Positions 31,445-42,113 are shown, counted from the first letter of the stretch. The stretch: DNA of 64,000 nucleotides from Rhizobium leguminosarum (GCF_002953715.1 NZ_CP025012.1:1736001-1800000), one strand, 5' to 3'. Program-made: numbers and translations. Notes: generated from the sequence alone by a model not told the origin.

Positions 31445-32644
31445 TCAGAGCGCCGGCCCCGTCGTGCTCCAGGGCGATTCGTAGAGTTCGTAGAGCGCCA
31501 CCGCTGCGGCACCCTGCGCCCAGAAATCATCGGTCGAATCGTCGAAGACGAGTTCGCTCACGCCGCGCAGCGACGGCGGAATGGCAAGCGCATAAGCATC
31601 GCGCAGACTGTTGAGAAAGGGTTCGCCGAGCGCCAGGCTCGACCCCACCAGAATGACCCGCGGCGGCGCAAACAGCGTGACGATATTGGCGATGGTCAAA
31701 CCAACCGCTTCGCCGGCGCGGATGGCGGCACTGATCAGCCGGTCGTCGTCGGCCTTGATCAGCGCCTGGGCATGGTTCATGCCGCGGCCGAGACGGATCG
31801 CTTCGGCAAAACGCCCATCGGCCTGCTGTTCGCCGAGGATCGCGCTTTCGCCGGCCTGGCTGAAAAGCCGGACGACGCCATTCGGTCCCATGCCGAGCAC
31901 GAGGTCGCCGAGATTGTGGCTGAGGCCGCCGGCGCCGCGAAACAGGCTGTTACCGTGCAGGACCCCGAGACCCAGCGTTTGTTCGAGCGAAATCAGCACC
32001 ATATCCTCAAGATCGCGGGCCTTCCCGAACCAGTGATGGCCAAGCGTGATGGCGTGGGCGTCGCTTTCGACAATGGTCGGCGTTGCCAGCCGGGTCGACA
32101 TTTCGGCGGCGAAATCGACATTGGTGTCGCGAAAGATCGGGCTGCTTCTTATGTAGCCGGTGCGGTGCTCGATGACGCCGGGAAAGCCGAGGCAGACGCT
32201 GTCGACATCCTCCAGCGACAGCCCGGCATCGACGACGCAACGCCTGACCCCGTCCTCGACCAGATCGGCGATGACGCCGATCGGCTGCCGGTCGATGCGA
32301 ATCGGCAAGGCGAGCTTCGACAGCACGTCGCCGCGGAAATTGGTGACGACGAAGACCATCCTGTTGGCGGCGATCTTGGCGCCCACCACGCGGGCAGCAT
32401 CGGGATTGAGCTCCAGCATCACCCGCGGCCGTCCGCGCACGGCCTCATTGCGGATATCGCCTTCGTGACGCGGCAGGATGAGGCCGTCGTCGAGCAGCGA
32501 GGCGGTGATGGCCGAAACGGTCGTGGTGGAGAGTTCGGTTCGCTCGCTGATCTCTATCCGCGAGATCGGACCATGGCGCCTGATGGTATCGAGCACGTTC
32601 AAGCGATTGATCGCGCGCATTAATTCGGGATCTGCGGTCTTCAT
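31445..32644 (-). CDS. ROK-family transcriptional repressor
   Basis: A 399-residue NagC/XylR-type regulator. The winged helix (about residues 10-70) carries RHGPISRIEISERTELSTTT; the rest is the ROK fold. Odd: the CxCGxxGC zinc motif normal in ROK proteins is missing (GMGPNGVVRLF in its place), as are clear ATP-binding residues, so it is a sensor only. It is 45 bp upstream of the dehydrogenase and divergent from the ABC importer across 201 bp with a candidate operator. Confidence 0.88.
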   Translation of the reverse strand: MKTADPELMRAINRLNVLDTIRRHGPISRIEISERTELSTTTVSAITASLLDDGLILPRHEGDIRNEAVRGRPRVMLELNPDAARVVGAKIAANRMVFVVTNFRGDVLSKLALPIRIDRQPIGVIADLVEDGVRRCVVDAGLSLEDVDSVCLGFPGVIEHRTGYIRSSPIFRDTNVDFAAEMSTRLATPTIVESDAHAITLGHHWFGKARDLEDMVLISLEQTLGLGVLHGNSLFRGAGGLSHNLGDLVLGMGPNGVVRLFSQAGESAILGEQQADGRFAEAIRLGRGMNHAQALIKADDDRLISAAIRAGEAVGLTIANIVTLFAPPRVILVGSSLALGEPFLNSLRDAYALAIPPSLRGVSELVFDDSTDDFWAQGAAAVALYELYESPWSTTGPAL

Positions 32645-32686
32645 TGGAAATAGCCAGGCGATCGTTTCATTGGGGCGGAACCCAAA

Positions 32687-32709
32687 TATTTTTAACGGGT
32701 TACGAAATA
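32687..32709. promoter_or_regulatory. Candidate ROK operator
   Basis: Imperfect AT-rich inverted repeat TATTTTTAAC-GG-GTTACGAAATA between the ROK and substrate-binding protein genes, similar in style to NagC/Mlc sites (TTATTT...AAATAA). No other palindrome of this quality lies in the gap. Confidence 0.5.
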
Positions 32710-32767
32710 AATAGCGGGCAATTCGGCGGTCCTGTCAAGCGCGTTTGATAAAAATAGAGGCATTGGG

Positions 32768-32796
32768 TTGACATTGGGTCAAAGCTCCGTTGAATT
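32768..32796 (+). promoter_or_regulatory. Candidate promoter of the CUT1 importer
   Basis: TTGACA (32768-32773), 17 bp, then TGAATT (32791-32796), 50 bp before the ATG at 32846. The -35 is perfect, the -10 moderate. Confidence 0.5.
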
Positions 32797-32845
32797 AATC
32801 CGCATAGGGGAAAAATTGTGAGGATAGCCCCCTGGGAGGAAAATC

Positions 32846-34150
32846 ATGACTTTTAGGTTCAAGAGCGCCGCTCTTCGCGGCAGGCGTATCGCATCCATGG
32901 CCGCGGCTGCCGGCATGTTGCTGGCCGGAGCAGGAGCTGCCTCGGCAACGACGGTGGTCAAGTGGCTGCATCTCGAGCTCGACCCGAAATACGTCGCGGC
33001 CTGGGAAGATATCGTCAAGAAATACGAAGCCCAGCATCCAGACGTCGATATCCAGATGCAGTTTCTCGAAAACGAGGCCTTCAAGGCCAAGCTTCCGACA
33101 TTGCTGCAGTCTGACGACGTGCCGGATTTCTTTTTCAGCTGGGGCGGCGGCGTCTTGAAGCAGCAGTCCGAGACCGGCGCGCTCCAGGATGTGACGCCGG
33201 CGCTGGATGCCGATGGCGGCAAGTTGCGCGGCGCCTATAGCCCGGCTTCGGTCAGCGGCCTGACATTTGAAGGCAAGACCTGGGCTATTCCCTATAAGGT
33301 CGGTCTGGTCAGCTTTTTCTACAACAAGGACCTGTTTGCCAAGGCCGGCGTCAAGGCCGAGGACATCAAGAACTGGGCTGATTTTCTCGGCACGGTGAAG
33401 AAGATCAAGGCCGCAGGCATCGTGCCGATCGCCGGCGGCGGCGGTGAAAAATGGCCGATCCACTTCTACTGGAGCTATCTCGTCATGCGCGAAGGCGGAC
33501 AGAAGGTCTTCGAAGCGGCAAAGACCGGCCAGGGCGAAGGTTTCCTCGATCCCGCGATCATCAAGGCCGGCGACGATCTCGCCGAACTCGGAAAGCTCGA
33601 ACCGTTCCAGCCCGGCTATCTCGGCTCGACCTGGCCGCAGGCGCTCGGCGTTTTCGGTGACGGCAAGGCCGCGATCATCCTCGGCTTTGAAAATACCGAG
33701 GCCAACCAGCGCAAGAATGCCGGTGACGGCAAGGGTCTCGCGCCCGAAAATATCGGCCGTTTCGCCTTCCCGGCGGTCGATGGCGGCGCCGGCAAGCCGA
33801 CGGATACGCTTGGCGGTCTGAACGGCTGGGCTGTCACCAAGAAGGCATCCAAGGAAGCGATCGATTTCCTCGCCTTCCTGACGAATGCGGACAATGAGCG
33901 GGCGATGGCCAAATCAGGCATGCTTCTGCCCGTTGCCGTCGGCGCCGGTGACGGCGTCACCAACCCGCTGCTTGCCGAATCGGCAAAACAGCTGGCCGCC
34001 TCGACCTGGCATCAGAACTATTTCGACCAGGATCTCGGTGCGGCGGTCGGCCGTGTCGTCAACGACGTGTCGGTGGAAATCGTCTCCGGTCAGATGAATT
34101 CCAAGGACGGCGCACAGATGATCCAGGACGCTTTCGAGCTGGAACAATAA
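32846..34150 (+). CDS. CUT1 sugar ABC transporter, periplasmic binding protein
   Basis: A 434-residue family 1 solute-binding protein. An N-terminal signal peptide (about residues 1-35) ends at AGAASA. The mature part has the motif PDFFFSWGGGVLKQQ and ends in the usual C-terminal helices. Start follows GGGAGGAAAA. First gene of a complete importer: SBP, two permeases, ATPase. A hairpin after the stop probably raises SBP mRNA over the permeases. Substrate unknown; the neighbouring ThuA/dehydrogenase pair points to a disaccharide or glycoside. Confidence 0.92.
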   Translation: MTFRFKSAALRGRRIASMAAAAGMLLAGAGAASATTVVKWLHLELDPKYVAAWEDIVKKYEAQHPDVDIQMQFLENEAFKAKLPTLLQSDDVPDFFFSWGGGVLKQQSETGALQDVTPALDADGGKLRGAYSPASVSGLTFEGKTWAIPYKVGLVSFFYNKDLFAKAGVKAEDIKNWADFLGTVKKIKAAGIVPIAGGGGEKWPIHFYWSYLVMREGGQKVFEAAKTGQGEGFLDPAIIKAGDDLAELGKLEPFQPGYLGSTWPQALGVFGDGKAAIILGFENTEANQRKNAGDGKGLAPENIGRFAFPAVDGGAGKPTDTLGGLNGWAVTKKASKEAIDFLAFLTNADNERAMAKSGMLLPVAVGAGDGVTNPLLAESAKQLAASTWHQNYFDQDLGAAVGRVVNDVSVEIVSGQMNSKDGAQMIQDAFELEQ

Positions 34151-34170
34151 CCAGCGCCTGCAGATCCATC

Positions 34171-34201
34171 CTGGCGCTCCAGTGAAGAGCAGGAGCGCCA
34201 G
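34171..34201 (+). promoter_or_regulatory. Intercistronic hairpin after the binding-protein gene
   Basis: Perfect 10-bp stem CTGGCGCTCC/GGAGCGCCAG with an 11-nt loop between SBP and permease genes, without a T run. It is probably an mRNA 3'-end stabiliser giving excess SBP. Confidence 0.6.
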
Positions 34202-34234
34202 CATTGCTGCCGACGAGATGCGAAAGCAGGACCC

Positions 34235-35173
34235 ATGGCCAATATTTCAGTCCCATCGATAACCACTGCCGCGAGGCCGGCAAAAAGAGCCGCAAACAGC
34301 AAGAGCTCGGTCGCCCATGACCGGCTGGCGGTGCTGTTGATCTTCCTGCCGCCGGCGCTGCTGCTTTTCACGCTCTTCGTCATCATGCCGATGGGCGAGG
34401 CGGCCTGGTACAGCCTCTACAAGTGGAATGGCTACGGCACGCCGACCGAGTTCATCGCGCTGCGCAATTTCCAGGTTCTGTTTCGAAATGCGGCTTTCAC
34501 CCAGGCGCTGGTCAATAACGGCCTGATCATCGTGATCTCGATCTGCATCCAGGTGCCGCTCGCCATCTGGCTCGCCACCATGCTGGCGCACCGCATTCCG
34601 GGTGTCGTCGGCTACCGCCTGATCTTCTTCCTGCCCTATGTGCTGGCGGACGTTGCCGCGGGCCTTATCTGGCGCTTCGTCTATGACGGCGACTATGGCC
34701 TGTTTGCCGCCGTTTCCAATTTCTTCGGCTTCGCCAACCCTTATGTGCTCGCCGACAAGGATGTGGCGATCTATGCCGTGCTTGGCGTCATCGTCTGGAA
34801 ATATTTCGGCTTCCACATGATGCTGTTCATCGCCGGCCTGCAATCCGTCGACAAGAGCGTGCTGGAGGCAGCCGAAATCGACGGCGCCACCGGCTGGCAG
34901 AAATTCCGTTACGTCACGCTGCCGCTGCTCGGCTCGACCTTGCGTCTTTCCATCTTCTTTGCCGTCGTCGGCTCGCTGCAGCTCTTCGACATGATCATGC
35001 CGCTGACGGGCGGCGGGCCGTCCAACTCCACCCAGACGATGGTCACCTTCCTCTACACCTATGGCGTCATGCGCATGCAGGTCGGCCTCGGCAGCGCCGT
35101 CGGCGTCGTGCTCTTCATCATCTGCGTGACGCTCGCCTTCGGTTACAAAAGGATATTCATGCGCCATGACTGA
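34235..35173 (+). CDS. CUT1 ABC transporter permease (MalF-type)
   Basis: A 312-residue inner-membrane protein with about six helices after a 25-residue cytoplasmic tail. The EAA loop contacting the ATPase is visible (EAAEIDGATGWQKFRYVTLPLL, quoted in part as EAAEIDGATGWQKFR). ATG 34235 after AGCAGG. The 3' end overlaps the next permease by 8 bp. Confidence 0.92.
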   Translation: MANISVPSITTAARPAKRAANSKSSVAHDRLAVLLIFLPPALLLFTLFVIMPMGEAAWYSLYKWNGYGTPTEFIALRNFQVLFRNAAFTQALVNNGLIIVISICIQVPLAIWLATMLAHRIPGVVGYRLIFFLPYVLADVAAGLIWRFVYDGDYGLFAAVSNFFGFANPYVLADKDVAIYAVLGVIVWKYFGFHMMLFIAGLQSVDKSVLEAAEIDGATGWQKFRYVTLPLLGSTLRLSIFFAVVGSLQLFDMIMPLTGGGPSNSTQTMVTFLYTYGVMRMQVGLGSAVGVVLFIICVTLAFGYKRIFMRHD

Positions 35174-36014
35174 TATGAGCTCTTCCATCCGCATGAGCAC
35201 GTCCACGCGCGTCTATCTCTACGTGTCGCTGAGCCTGATTGCCGCAATCGTGCTCGTGCCGTTGCTGACGACGGCGCTCGGCGGCTTCAAGACGCTGGGT
35301 GACCTGCGCACCAATCCCTTCGGCCTGCCGACAGAGTGGCAATGGGCGAACTATACCGACATTCTCTTCGGCGAACGCTACTGGTTGCAGATCGGCAATT
35401 CGCTTGTGATCGCGTCGCTCACCGTCCTCCTGACGCTGATTGTCTCGTCCATGGCGGCTTTCGCCTTTGCCCATGTCCGGTTCTTCGGATCGTCGTTCCT
35501 GCTCAATTATTTCCTGCTCGGCCTGATGTTTCCGGCGGCGACCGCGATCCTGCCGCTCTTCATCCGCATCCGCGATCTCGGCCTGCTCGATACCTATTGG
35601 GGCGTGGTGCTGCCGCAGGTGGCCTTCGGCCTTGGCATGAGCATCCTGCTGTTTCGAAACTATTTCCGCAACCTTCCGGAAGAATTGTTTCAGGCGGCCT
35701 TCGTCGACGGCTGCGGCTATCTCAGATTCTTCTGGCATATCTCGCTGCCGCTTTCCCGGCCGATCGTCGCCACCGTCAGCATCATCTCCTTCGTCGGCAG
35801 CTGGAACAGCTACATCCTGCCGCTGATCATGCTGAATTCGGAATCGAAATATCCCTGGCCGCTCGGCATCATGGTCTATCGCGGCGAGTACGGCACGGAG
35901 TGGCAGCTGGTGCTGGCCTTCATCACGCTGACCATCCTTCCCACCATCATCGTCTTTTTCGTCGCCCAGAGACACATCATCGCCGGTCTGACCGCCGGCG
36001 CCGTGAAGTCCTGA
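35166..36014 (+). CDS. CUT1 ABC transporter permease (MalG-type)
   Basis: A 282-residue inner-membrane protein with six helices and an EAA-type loop ([21 protein letters not shown]). It begins inside the end of the preceding permease (ATG 35166), indicating coupled translation. Together with that protein it forms the translocation pore. Confidence 0.92.
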   Translation: MTDMSSSIRMSTSTRVYLYVSLSLIAAIVLVPLLTTALGGFKTLGDLRTNPFGLPTEWQWANYTDILFGERYWLQIGNSLVIASLTVLLTLIVSSMAAFAFAHVRFFGSSFLLNYFLLGLMFPAATAILPLFIRIRDLGLLDTYWGVVLPQVAFGLGMSILLFRNYFRNLPEELFQAAFVDGCGYLRFFWHISLPLSRPIVATVSIISFVGSWNSYILPLIMLNSESKYPWPLGIMVYRGEYGTEWQLVLAFITLTILPTIIVFFVAQRHIIAGLTAGAVKS

Positions 36015-36036
36015 GCCGAACCGTTGGAGTGCAATC

Positions 36037-37110
36037 ATGGCATCCGTTGAACTCACCGATATCAGCAAGACCTATGGCGCCGTCGACGTCATCCACGGCA
36101 TTTCGCTTCATATTGAGGATGGCGAATTCGTCGCCCTCGTCGGCCCGTCCGGTTGCGGAAAATCGACGTTGCTAAGAATGATCGCGGGCCTCGAGGAGAT
36201 CACCGATGGCGAGATCGCCATCGGCGGCAAAGTCGTAAACAGCATGACTCCGCGCGAACGCAACATCGCCATGGTCTTCCAATCCTACGCGCTTTACCCG
36301 CACATGACTGTCGCTGAAAACATGGGTTTCAATCTGAAGCTCGCCGGCGTTGCCAAACCCCAGATCGAGGCCCGGGTGGCCGAAGCCGCCCGCATGCTGG
36401 ATCTCGCCGAGCTCCTCGACCGCAAGCCGGCCCAGCTTTCCGGCGGCCAGCGCCAGCGCGTCGCGATGGGCCGCGCCGTCGTGCGCAACCCCGCCGTCTT
36501 CCTGTTCGACGAGCCGCTCTCCAACCTCGATGCCAAGCTGCGCGTGCAGATGCGCTCGGAAATCAAGACGCTGCACCAGAAGGTCAGGACGACCTCGATC
36601 TATGTCACCCATGACCAGATTGAAGCGATGACGCTTGCCGACCGCATCGTCGTGCTCAATCAGGGCAGGGTGGAGCAAGAGGGCACGCCGCTCGAACTCT
36701 ACAGGAAGCCCGCCAATCTCTTCGTCGCCGCCTTCATCGGATCCCCGGCAATGAACATGCTCGAAGGCACGGTCGACGGCGAAAATGGTGGGCCTGCTGC
36801 TCGTCTCAGCGACGGTACGGCAATCCGCATCGCGCCTGACCGCAAGGTCAAGGCCGGCCAGGCCATCACCATCGGCCTGCGCCCCGAACATCTCATTCCG
36901 GGTGTCGCCGCCGGCACGCCGCTCGCCGGCCGGACGATGCTGGTGGAACCGACAGGCGCCCAGACCCATGTGGTCTTCGATCTCGCCGGACAGCAGGTGA
37001 CCGCCATCGTCGACGGCGAATACCCCGCCCGTTACGGCGCCGTCTTCGAGGCAAGCATCACCAGCGATCAGGTCCACGTCTTCGATCGCGGTACTGGCGT
37101 GGCGCTGTAG
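36037..37110 (+). CDS. CUT1 ABC transporter ATP-binding protein (MsmX/UgpC type)
   Basis: A 357-residue ATPase. Walker [10 protein letters not shown] at residues 36-44, Q loop [11 protein letters not shown], signature LSGGQRQR, Walker B VFLFDEP, and H loop VTHDQ; a C-terminal TOBE domain (about 240-357). Ribosome site TTGGAG. Last gene of the importer operon. The 420 bp that follow contain no recognisable gene. Confidence 0.93.
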   Translation: MASVELTDISKTYGAVDVIHGISLHIEDGEFVALVGPSGCGKSTLLRMIAGLEEITDGEIAIGGKVVNSMTPRERNIAMVFQSYALYPHMTVAENMGFNLKLAGVAKPQIEARVAEAARMLDLAELLDRKPAQLSGGQRQRVAMGRAVVRNPAVFLFDEPLSNLDAKLRVQMRSEIKTLHQKVRTTSIYVTHDQIEAMTLADRIVVLNQGRVEQEGTPLELYRKPANLFVAAFIGSPAMNMLEGTVDGENGGPAARLSDGTAIRIAPDRKVKAGQAITIGLRPEHLIPGVAAGTPLAGRTMLVEPTGAQTHVVFDLAGQQVTAIVDGEYPARYGAVFEASITSDQVHVFDRGTGVAL

Positions 37111-37530
37111 GCGCTAGAACCGGTGGGCATACGAATCCTCGGCCCAGGAGATCGCCGAAACCAGCCCGTCATCCGGTTTGCTGCCACCTTTGCCGTGGGT
37201 GATCACGATCATTTCTGAGATGAACAAGTCCGATGGTTTCGCGCACACAGGTGATGCCGATATGGCCACCTGGGCGGAATCGGCCGCAATGTGGACCGTC
37301 CTTAACGTCACCGAGCGATTGGCACCCACCGACTACGGACTGATGCCGCGGGTCTAGCCAGCTTCCGGTACTTTTAAACCACCAGCTGCGCTCTATCTGA
37401 GGATTTCCTTCTGGAAATGGCTCCGCGAACGCACGGCAACGCCACCAGCCGTGGAGCGCTGGCAATTAGCCAAAAGCAGTCAGCAACTGCGAATATTGGT
37501 GACCAATTTCGCGATATTGGAGGTCAGAGA
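37111..37530. other. Gap after the importer operon
   Basis: In 420 bp only short overlapping ORFs occur, none with a recognised family. The sole structured element is an imperfect inverted repeat at 37489-37512 (GCGAATATTGGT / GACCAATTTCGC, offset by one base) just upstream of the kinase ribosome site, a possible operator. Confidence 0.4.
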
Positions 37531-38124
37531 ATGCAGCAACACCACCTGGGGATTTTGATTGGTGGCAGTTCGCATGTTGGAAAATCCACACTGGCAAGGA
37601 GCTTGGCTGTCTCGCTTGGTCGGGAACTCATTTCCACCGACAAATTGGGCCGCCACCCCGGTAGACCGTGGCCGACGCTCCGTCCCCAGGTAGCTGAATA
37701 TTATTCTCGTCTCTCCGACGATACAGTGCATTGGTTTTTGAAGGTTCACCACGAGAATATGTGGCCGTACATATGTCAGATCATCGAAAATCAGAGGCGG
37801 CTTTTGAAGCCCTTCGTAGTTGAAGGGTCAGCACTACGGCCAGAATATATGACGAAACTCGATCCCAACCTTGTCAGAACTGTCTTTCTGTACGCAGAAG
37901 ACGACTTCTTACGTGCCCGCATGATGAAAGAAGCCGGCTACAAGGACGCCACTCAATCGGCGGCTTTGATCATCGAGAAATTTATCGAACGCTCGATCCG
38001 CGACAAGAGGGAAATGTTAGAGGCAGCGCGAGACGCCAAACTTCAGTGTGTTGATGTAGCTTACCCGGAAGCCCTTGAAGCTTTGGCCAAGGAACTCGCT
38101 GACGCCTACTCGGTGGCCAAATGA
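37531..38124 (+). CDS. P-loop kinase/ATPase of unknown substrate
   Basis: A 197-residue P-loop protein. Walker A GGSSHVGKST lies at residues 11-20; then a lid region, FVVEGSALRPEYM near residue 105, and an Arg-rich helix LRARMMKEAGY. It resembles small AAA-type kinases annotated as 2-phosphoglycerate kinase-like or adenylate kinase-like, but no substrate signature is certain. ATG 37531 follows TTGGAGG; the ORF is open to 37417. It is monocistronic and its base composition is lower in GC than its neighbours, hinting at separate acquisition. Confidence 0.75.
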   Translation: MQQHHLGILIGGSSHVGKSTLARSLAVSLGRELISTDKLGRHPGRPWPTLRPQVAEYYSRLSDDTVHWFLKVHHENMWPYICQIIENQRRLLKPFVVEGSALRPEYMTKLDPNLVRTVFLYAEDDFLRARMMKEAGYKDATQSAALIIEKFIERSIRDKREMLEAARDAKLQCVDVAYPEALEALAKELADAYSVAK

Positions 38125-38355
38125 GTGATGACCACTTCAGCGCGATACCGAGCTTCGGTCACCGCTTAACCGGCGGTTGAAGCGGAAGTTATGGGCAGAC
38201 GACCGAGGAGGCGTGATCGGGTCCATTCTTCTGGGCTGGCAACCCATGCCCACCAACACCGGAATTGGATCCGCCGCTCTGGAAGGCTGGACGATCAAAA
38301 GACGAAAACCTAAAAGAGATTAAGCCCAAACCCGCCTCTTGAAGGAGGAGAAAAA

Positions 38356-38856
38356 ATGAAACGCATCGAGATGGAGGTGAGCGGCGGCTGCCAGTGCGGT
38401 GCCGTGCGCTACCACGCAACCGCTATGTTTGACAATTCGCATCTCTGCCATTGCCGCATGTGCCAGAAAGCCTCGGGCAACATCTTTGCCGCGCTCGTCG
38501 CCGCGCCCGATGATGCGCTCAACTGGACACGCGGCAAGCCGAGCGTCTGGAAGAGCTCGGAGCTTGTCGAGCGCGGCTTCTGCGCCAGTTGCGGCACGCC
38601 ATTGTTCTTCCACCACCTCGAAAACGGTCGCACCAATCTGATGATCGGTTCGCTCGACGATCCGCATGCCTTCTCGCCGCTTGCCAATACCTGCACCGAG
38701 AACATGGTGGGATGGTTCGATACGATCACGGGCATCGAAAATACCGGTGCGACCGAAGACAACGGCGCCGACTGGGCCGCGGCGATCAATGAGAGCAACA
38801 ACCAGCACCCCGATCACGACACCACCTCGTGGGCGGTGAGGGGGCGTGATGGCTGA
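38356..38856 (+). CDS. GFA-family (CENP-V/glutathione-dependent formaldehyde-activating-like) zinc protein
   Basis: A 166-residue protein of the GFA fold with the full zinc set: C12-x-C14 (GGCQCGAVRY), C31-x-C33-x-x-C36 (LCHCRMC) and C76-x-x-C79 (FCASCGTPLFF). Family members bind glutathione-formaldehyde adducts or have unknown roles. ATG 38356 follows AAGGAGGAG. The last codons overlap the start of a second, truncated GFA gene, so a tandem pair existed here. Confidence 0.88.
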   Translation: MKRIEMEVSGGCQCGAVRYHATAMFDNSHLCHCRMCQKASGNIFAALVAAPDDALNWTRGKPSVWKSSELVERGFCASCGTPLFFHHLENGRTNLMIGSLDDPHAFSPLANTCTENMVGWFDTITGIENTGATEDNGADWAAAINESNNQHPDHDTTSWAVRGRDG

Positions 38857-38920
38857 GCGCTACTCCGGCGGTTGCCAGTGCGGCGCTGTCCGTTGCCAGG
38901 GCGCGTGGGCAGTAGTGTTG
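38849..38920 (+). pseudogene. 5' stub of a second GFA-family gene
   Basis: ATG 38849 overlaps the stop of the first GFA gene (ATGGCTGA) and opens MAERYSGGCQCGAVRCQG, the standard GFA start. After about 20 codons the similarity ends, with no further cysteine motif. 38921-39026 holds no gene. Confidence 0.65.
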
Positions 38921-39026
38921 CCGGTGATATGGGGTCAGCGCTGCGAGTGCGACCCTGCAAGTGGGATCGTTGCACATCGATGCTACCGACCATTGCTAGG
39001 CGGGCGATAGCATCGGTTGACGAGGG

Positions 39027-39797
39027 CTACTTTGCTCCTGCGGCCGCTTCTATGACCGCAGCCACTTCCTTGGCGTGCGAGGCCAGCGAGGCGTGGCTCC
39101 CCTCGACCGTCGTTACCTTGGCCTTCATCCGTTCGGCAAAGAAAGCCTGTGCGTGGGGATCAAGCACGAGGTCCTTGGAGCTCAGGACGTACCAGCTTGG
39201 CTTGTCGTGCCATGCCGCGACCTCAGCAGGCGCATCGAAGGCGGTGTGATTGATCGGCATCTGGTGCGCTGCCAGATGTTCACCGATCTTCTTGGGCAGG
39301 TCGCCCGCCACTGCACTGGGGAATACTGCAGGATCGATGGTCAAGTAACCCTTTGCGTCGGGCCGAATGGCCGCCGCTCCGGGGGTTGCCGGACCGCTGG
39401 CTGCCAATGCTGTGATGGTTTCACCTTTCTCGGGCGCAAAGGCCGAGACATAGACGAGTGATGCCACCTTGGCGTTGTCGCCCGCCTCGCCGATCACCAC
39501 GCCACCCCAGGAATGGCCCACCAGGACGACCGGGCCATCTTGCGCATCCAGCACCGCATTGGTGGCAGCGACATCGTCAGCAAGCGAGGTCAGTGGGTTC
39601 TTTACCGCAGTCACCTTGTAGCCCTTGGCGGTCAGGATTGCAGCGACGCCGTCCCAACTGGTTTCGTCGACGAAGGCGCCGTGGACAAGAACGATATTCT
39701 TAATTGTTTGATCCGGGAGAGCCGGCTGGGCCCACGCGGGTGCAGCACCAAGCATGGCGGTCGTCAGCATCAGGGCGGACATAAGAAGAGATTTCAT
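39027..39797 (-). CDS. Exported alpha/beta hydrolase
   Basis: A 256-residue hydrolase with a cleavable signal peptide (residues 1-23, ending AWA), so it acts in the periplasm. The nucleophile elbow GHSWGG puts Ser at 96; IVLVHGAFVDETSW holds the oxyanion-loop His; the last His is in VEGSHASL. This is the salicylate-esterase/HNL-like subgroup. Start 39797 follows AGGAG. It is divergent from an AraC regulator across 166 bp and is likely its target. Confidence 0.88.
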   Translation of the reverse strand: MKSLLMSALMLTTAMLGAAPAWAQPALPDQTIKNIVLVHGAFVDETSWDGVAAILTAKGYKVTAVKNPLTSLADDVAATNAVLDAQDGPVVLVGHSWGGVVIGEAGDNAKVASLVYVSAFAPEKGETITALAASGPATPGAAAIRPDAKGYLTIDPAVFPSAVAGDLPKKIGEHLAAHQMPINHTAFDAPAEVAAWHDKPSWYVLSSKDLVLDPHAQAFFAERMKAKVTTVEGSHASLASHAKEVAAVIEAAAGAK

Positions 39798-39963
39798 TTG
39801 GAGCTCCTATAGGGCGCATCAGCGCGATTGCTTAATTCGGATAATCTGCAATGCTGTCGCCTACGCGACGGCAAGAAGACCAGGATGGCCTTGCCTTCGC
39901 GCAAACACTTGAACTGCCAGATAATTCCTCTTTGAAGACAAAACCAAACTAGGGCTTACCGAG

Positions 39964-40962
39964 ATGGATCACCATGACCCGAGCCCCGCAATGCATGCTC
40001 CATCGTCCAAAAATGCGATCATGCTCGCCTCTCGGGTGGATCTGCTCTCCCAGATTTTGGCCATGGTCAGCCTGCATGGCGAAATCGTCTTTACAGTCGA
40101 GCTCAGCCAACCATGGGCGCTACGCTTTCATCCAGGAGCGGCTTATTTCTTCATCGTGCTCGAAGGGGGGCTGACGGTTGTGAACGATCAGGGCCATGCC
40201 TTGCAGGTGGCAACTGGCGATCTGATCATGCTGCCGCGAGGCCTTGGGCACGGCTTGAGCGATGGCGAGTGTGCAACTGAGGCTGACTTGGCAGCCCTGA
40301 TGGCGGCGCAGGTTACCGCCGAAAAACTCAATGTCTCCCACGGCGGAGGCGGCCAACAGACCAAGCTTATCGCTGGAGCCTTTCGGTTCGAAAGCGCTTC
40401 CGTGCCCTGGCTCGTATCGGCACTGCCGTCAGTCATTCACATTCCAAAAGCCAGCGGCGAGACCGCCGGATGGGCCGAGGGCCTTGGCTACTTCATGATG
40501 AAGGAAGCCCAGGAGGTGTATCCCGGCGCGTCCATCATGATTTCGCGGCTGATCGACGTGCTGGTGATCAGTATCCTGCGGAGCTGGGTGCGGATCGAGC
40601 GGGGCGGCAATGTCGGCTGGCTTGGAGCGCTCGGGGATGCGCGCATCAGCCGCGCGCTCAAGGCCATCCACGACGAACCTTATCGGCGCTGGACCGTGCT
40701 CGATCTGGCTCGGGTGGCGGGCCTGTCCCGGTCCGGCTTCGCGGCGCGATTTACAGCATTGGTGAAAGAAGCGCCACTTTCCTACCACAGCCGCTGGCGG
40801 CTGACGCTCGCCTTGGGCTTGATGCGGCAGCCAGATGCCAAGGTTGGGTCGGTCGCCAGGCAAGTGGGCTATGATTCCGAAGCAGCCTTCAGCCGAGCCT
40901 TCAAGGCACAGTTTGGTTTTGCGCCCATGAATGCCAAATCGACAACTATTCAGGATCGATGA
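39964..40962 (+). CDS. AraC-family regulator (cupin_6 sensor)
   Basis: A 332-residue regulator. The N-terminal cupin sensor (about residues 20-190; YFFIVLEGGLTVVNDQG, LIMLPRGLGHGL) is followed by two HTH units at the C-terminus (WTVLDLARVAGLSRSGFAAR, VGSVARQVGYDSEAAFSRAF). Members usually activate an adjacent divergent gene, here the alpha/beta hydrolase. A small inverted repeat GTCGC-CTAC-GCGAC at 39856-39869 in the gap is a possible site. ATG 39964 has a weak ribosome site. Confidence 0.9.
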   Translation: MDHHDPSPAMHAPSSKNAIMLASRVDLLSQILAMVSLHGEIVFTVELSQPWALRFHPGAAYFFIVLEGGLTVVNDQGHALQVATGDLIMLPRGLGHGLSDGECATEADLAALMAAQVTAEKLNVSHGGGGQQTKLIAGAFRFESASVPWLVSALPSVIHIPKASGETAGWAEGLGYFMMKEAQEVYPGASIMISRLIDVLVISILRSWVRIERGGNVGWLGALGDARISRALKAIHDEPYRRWTVLDLARVAGLSRSGFAARFTALVKEAPLSYHSRWRLTLALGLMRQPDAKVGSVARQVGYDSEAAFSRAFKAQFGFAPMNAKSTTIQDR

Positions 40963-41142
40963 TGGTGTAGATCCGGCGCAATGCATACCAGATTATAACG
41001 CGCGAATGTCCGACGTGGGGTCGGATGCCGAATGTCAGCTTCTGCTGAACTCGCCCCGATAACAGACGCGCCGCTTCCGGCCCCGTAGCGGTCGTCTATC
41101 CAAGCCGAGCCGATGTCCGTTGTTGGTGGTGTGAACCGGACA

Positions 41143-41164
41143 GCCGCCGGGCCACCCCGGCGGC
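41143..41164 (-). terminator. GC-rich hairpin downstream of kdgD
   Basis: Perfect 9-bp stem GCCGCCGGG/CCCGGCGGC with a 4-nt loop, 17 bp beyond the kdgD stop. No T run follows, so termination is not certain. Confidence 0.4.
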
Positions 41165-41180
41165 CGACTGCCGCGATATA

Positions 41181-42113
<933 letters not shown>

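Noticed and set aside
37111..37530. Short overlapping ORFs after the CUT1 ATPase
   Set aside because: Translations match nothing and conflict with one another; no start has a ribosome site.
38189..38419. A 76-codon minus-strand ORF before the GFA gene
   Set aside because: It overlaps the GFA start and ribosome site and has no coding character.
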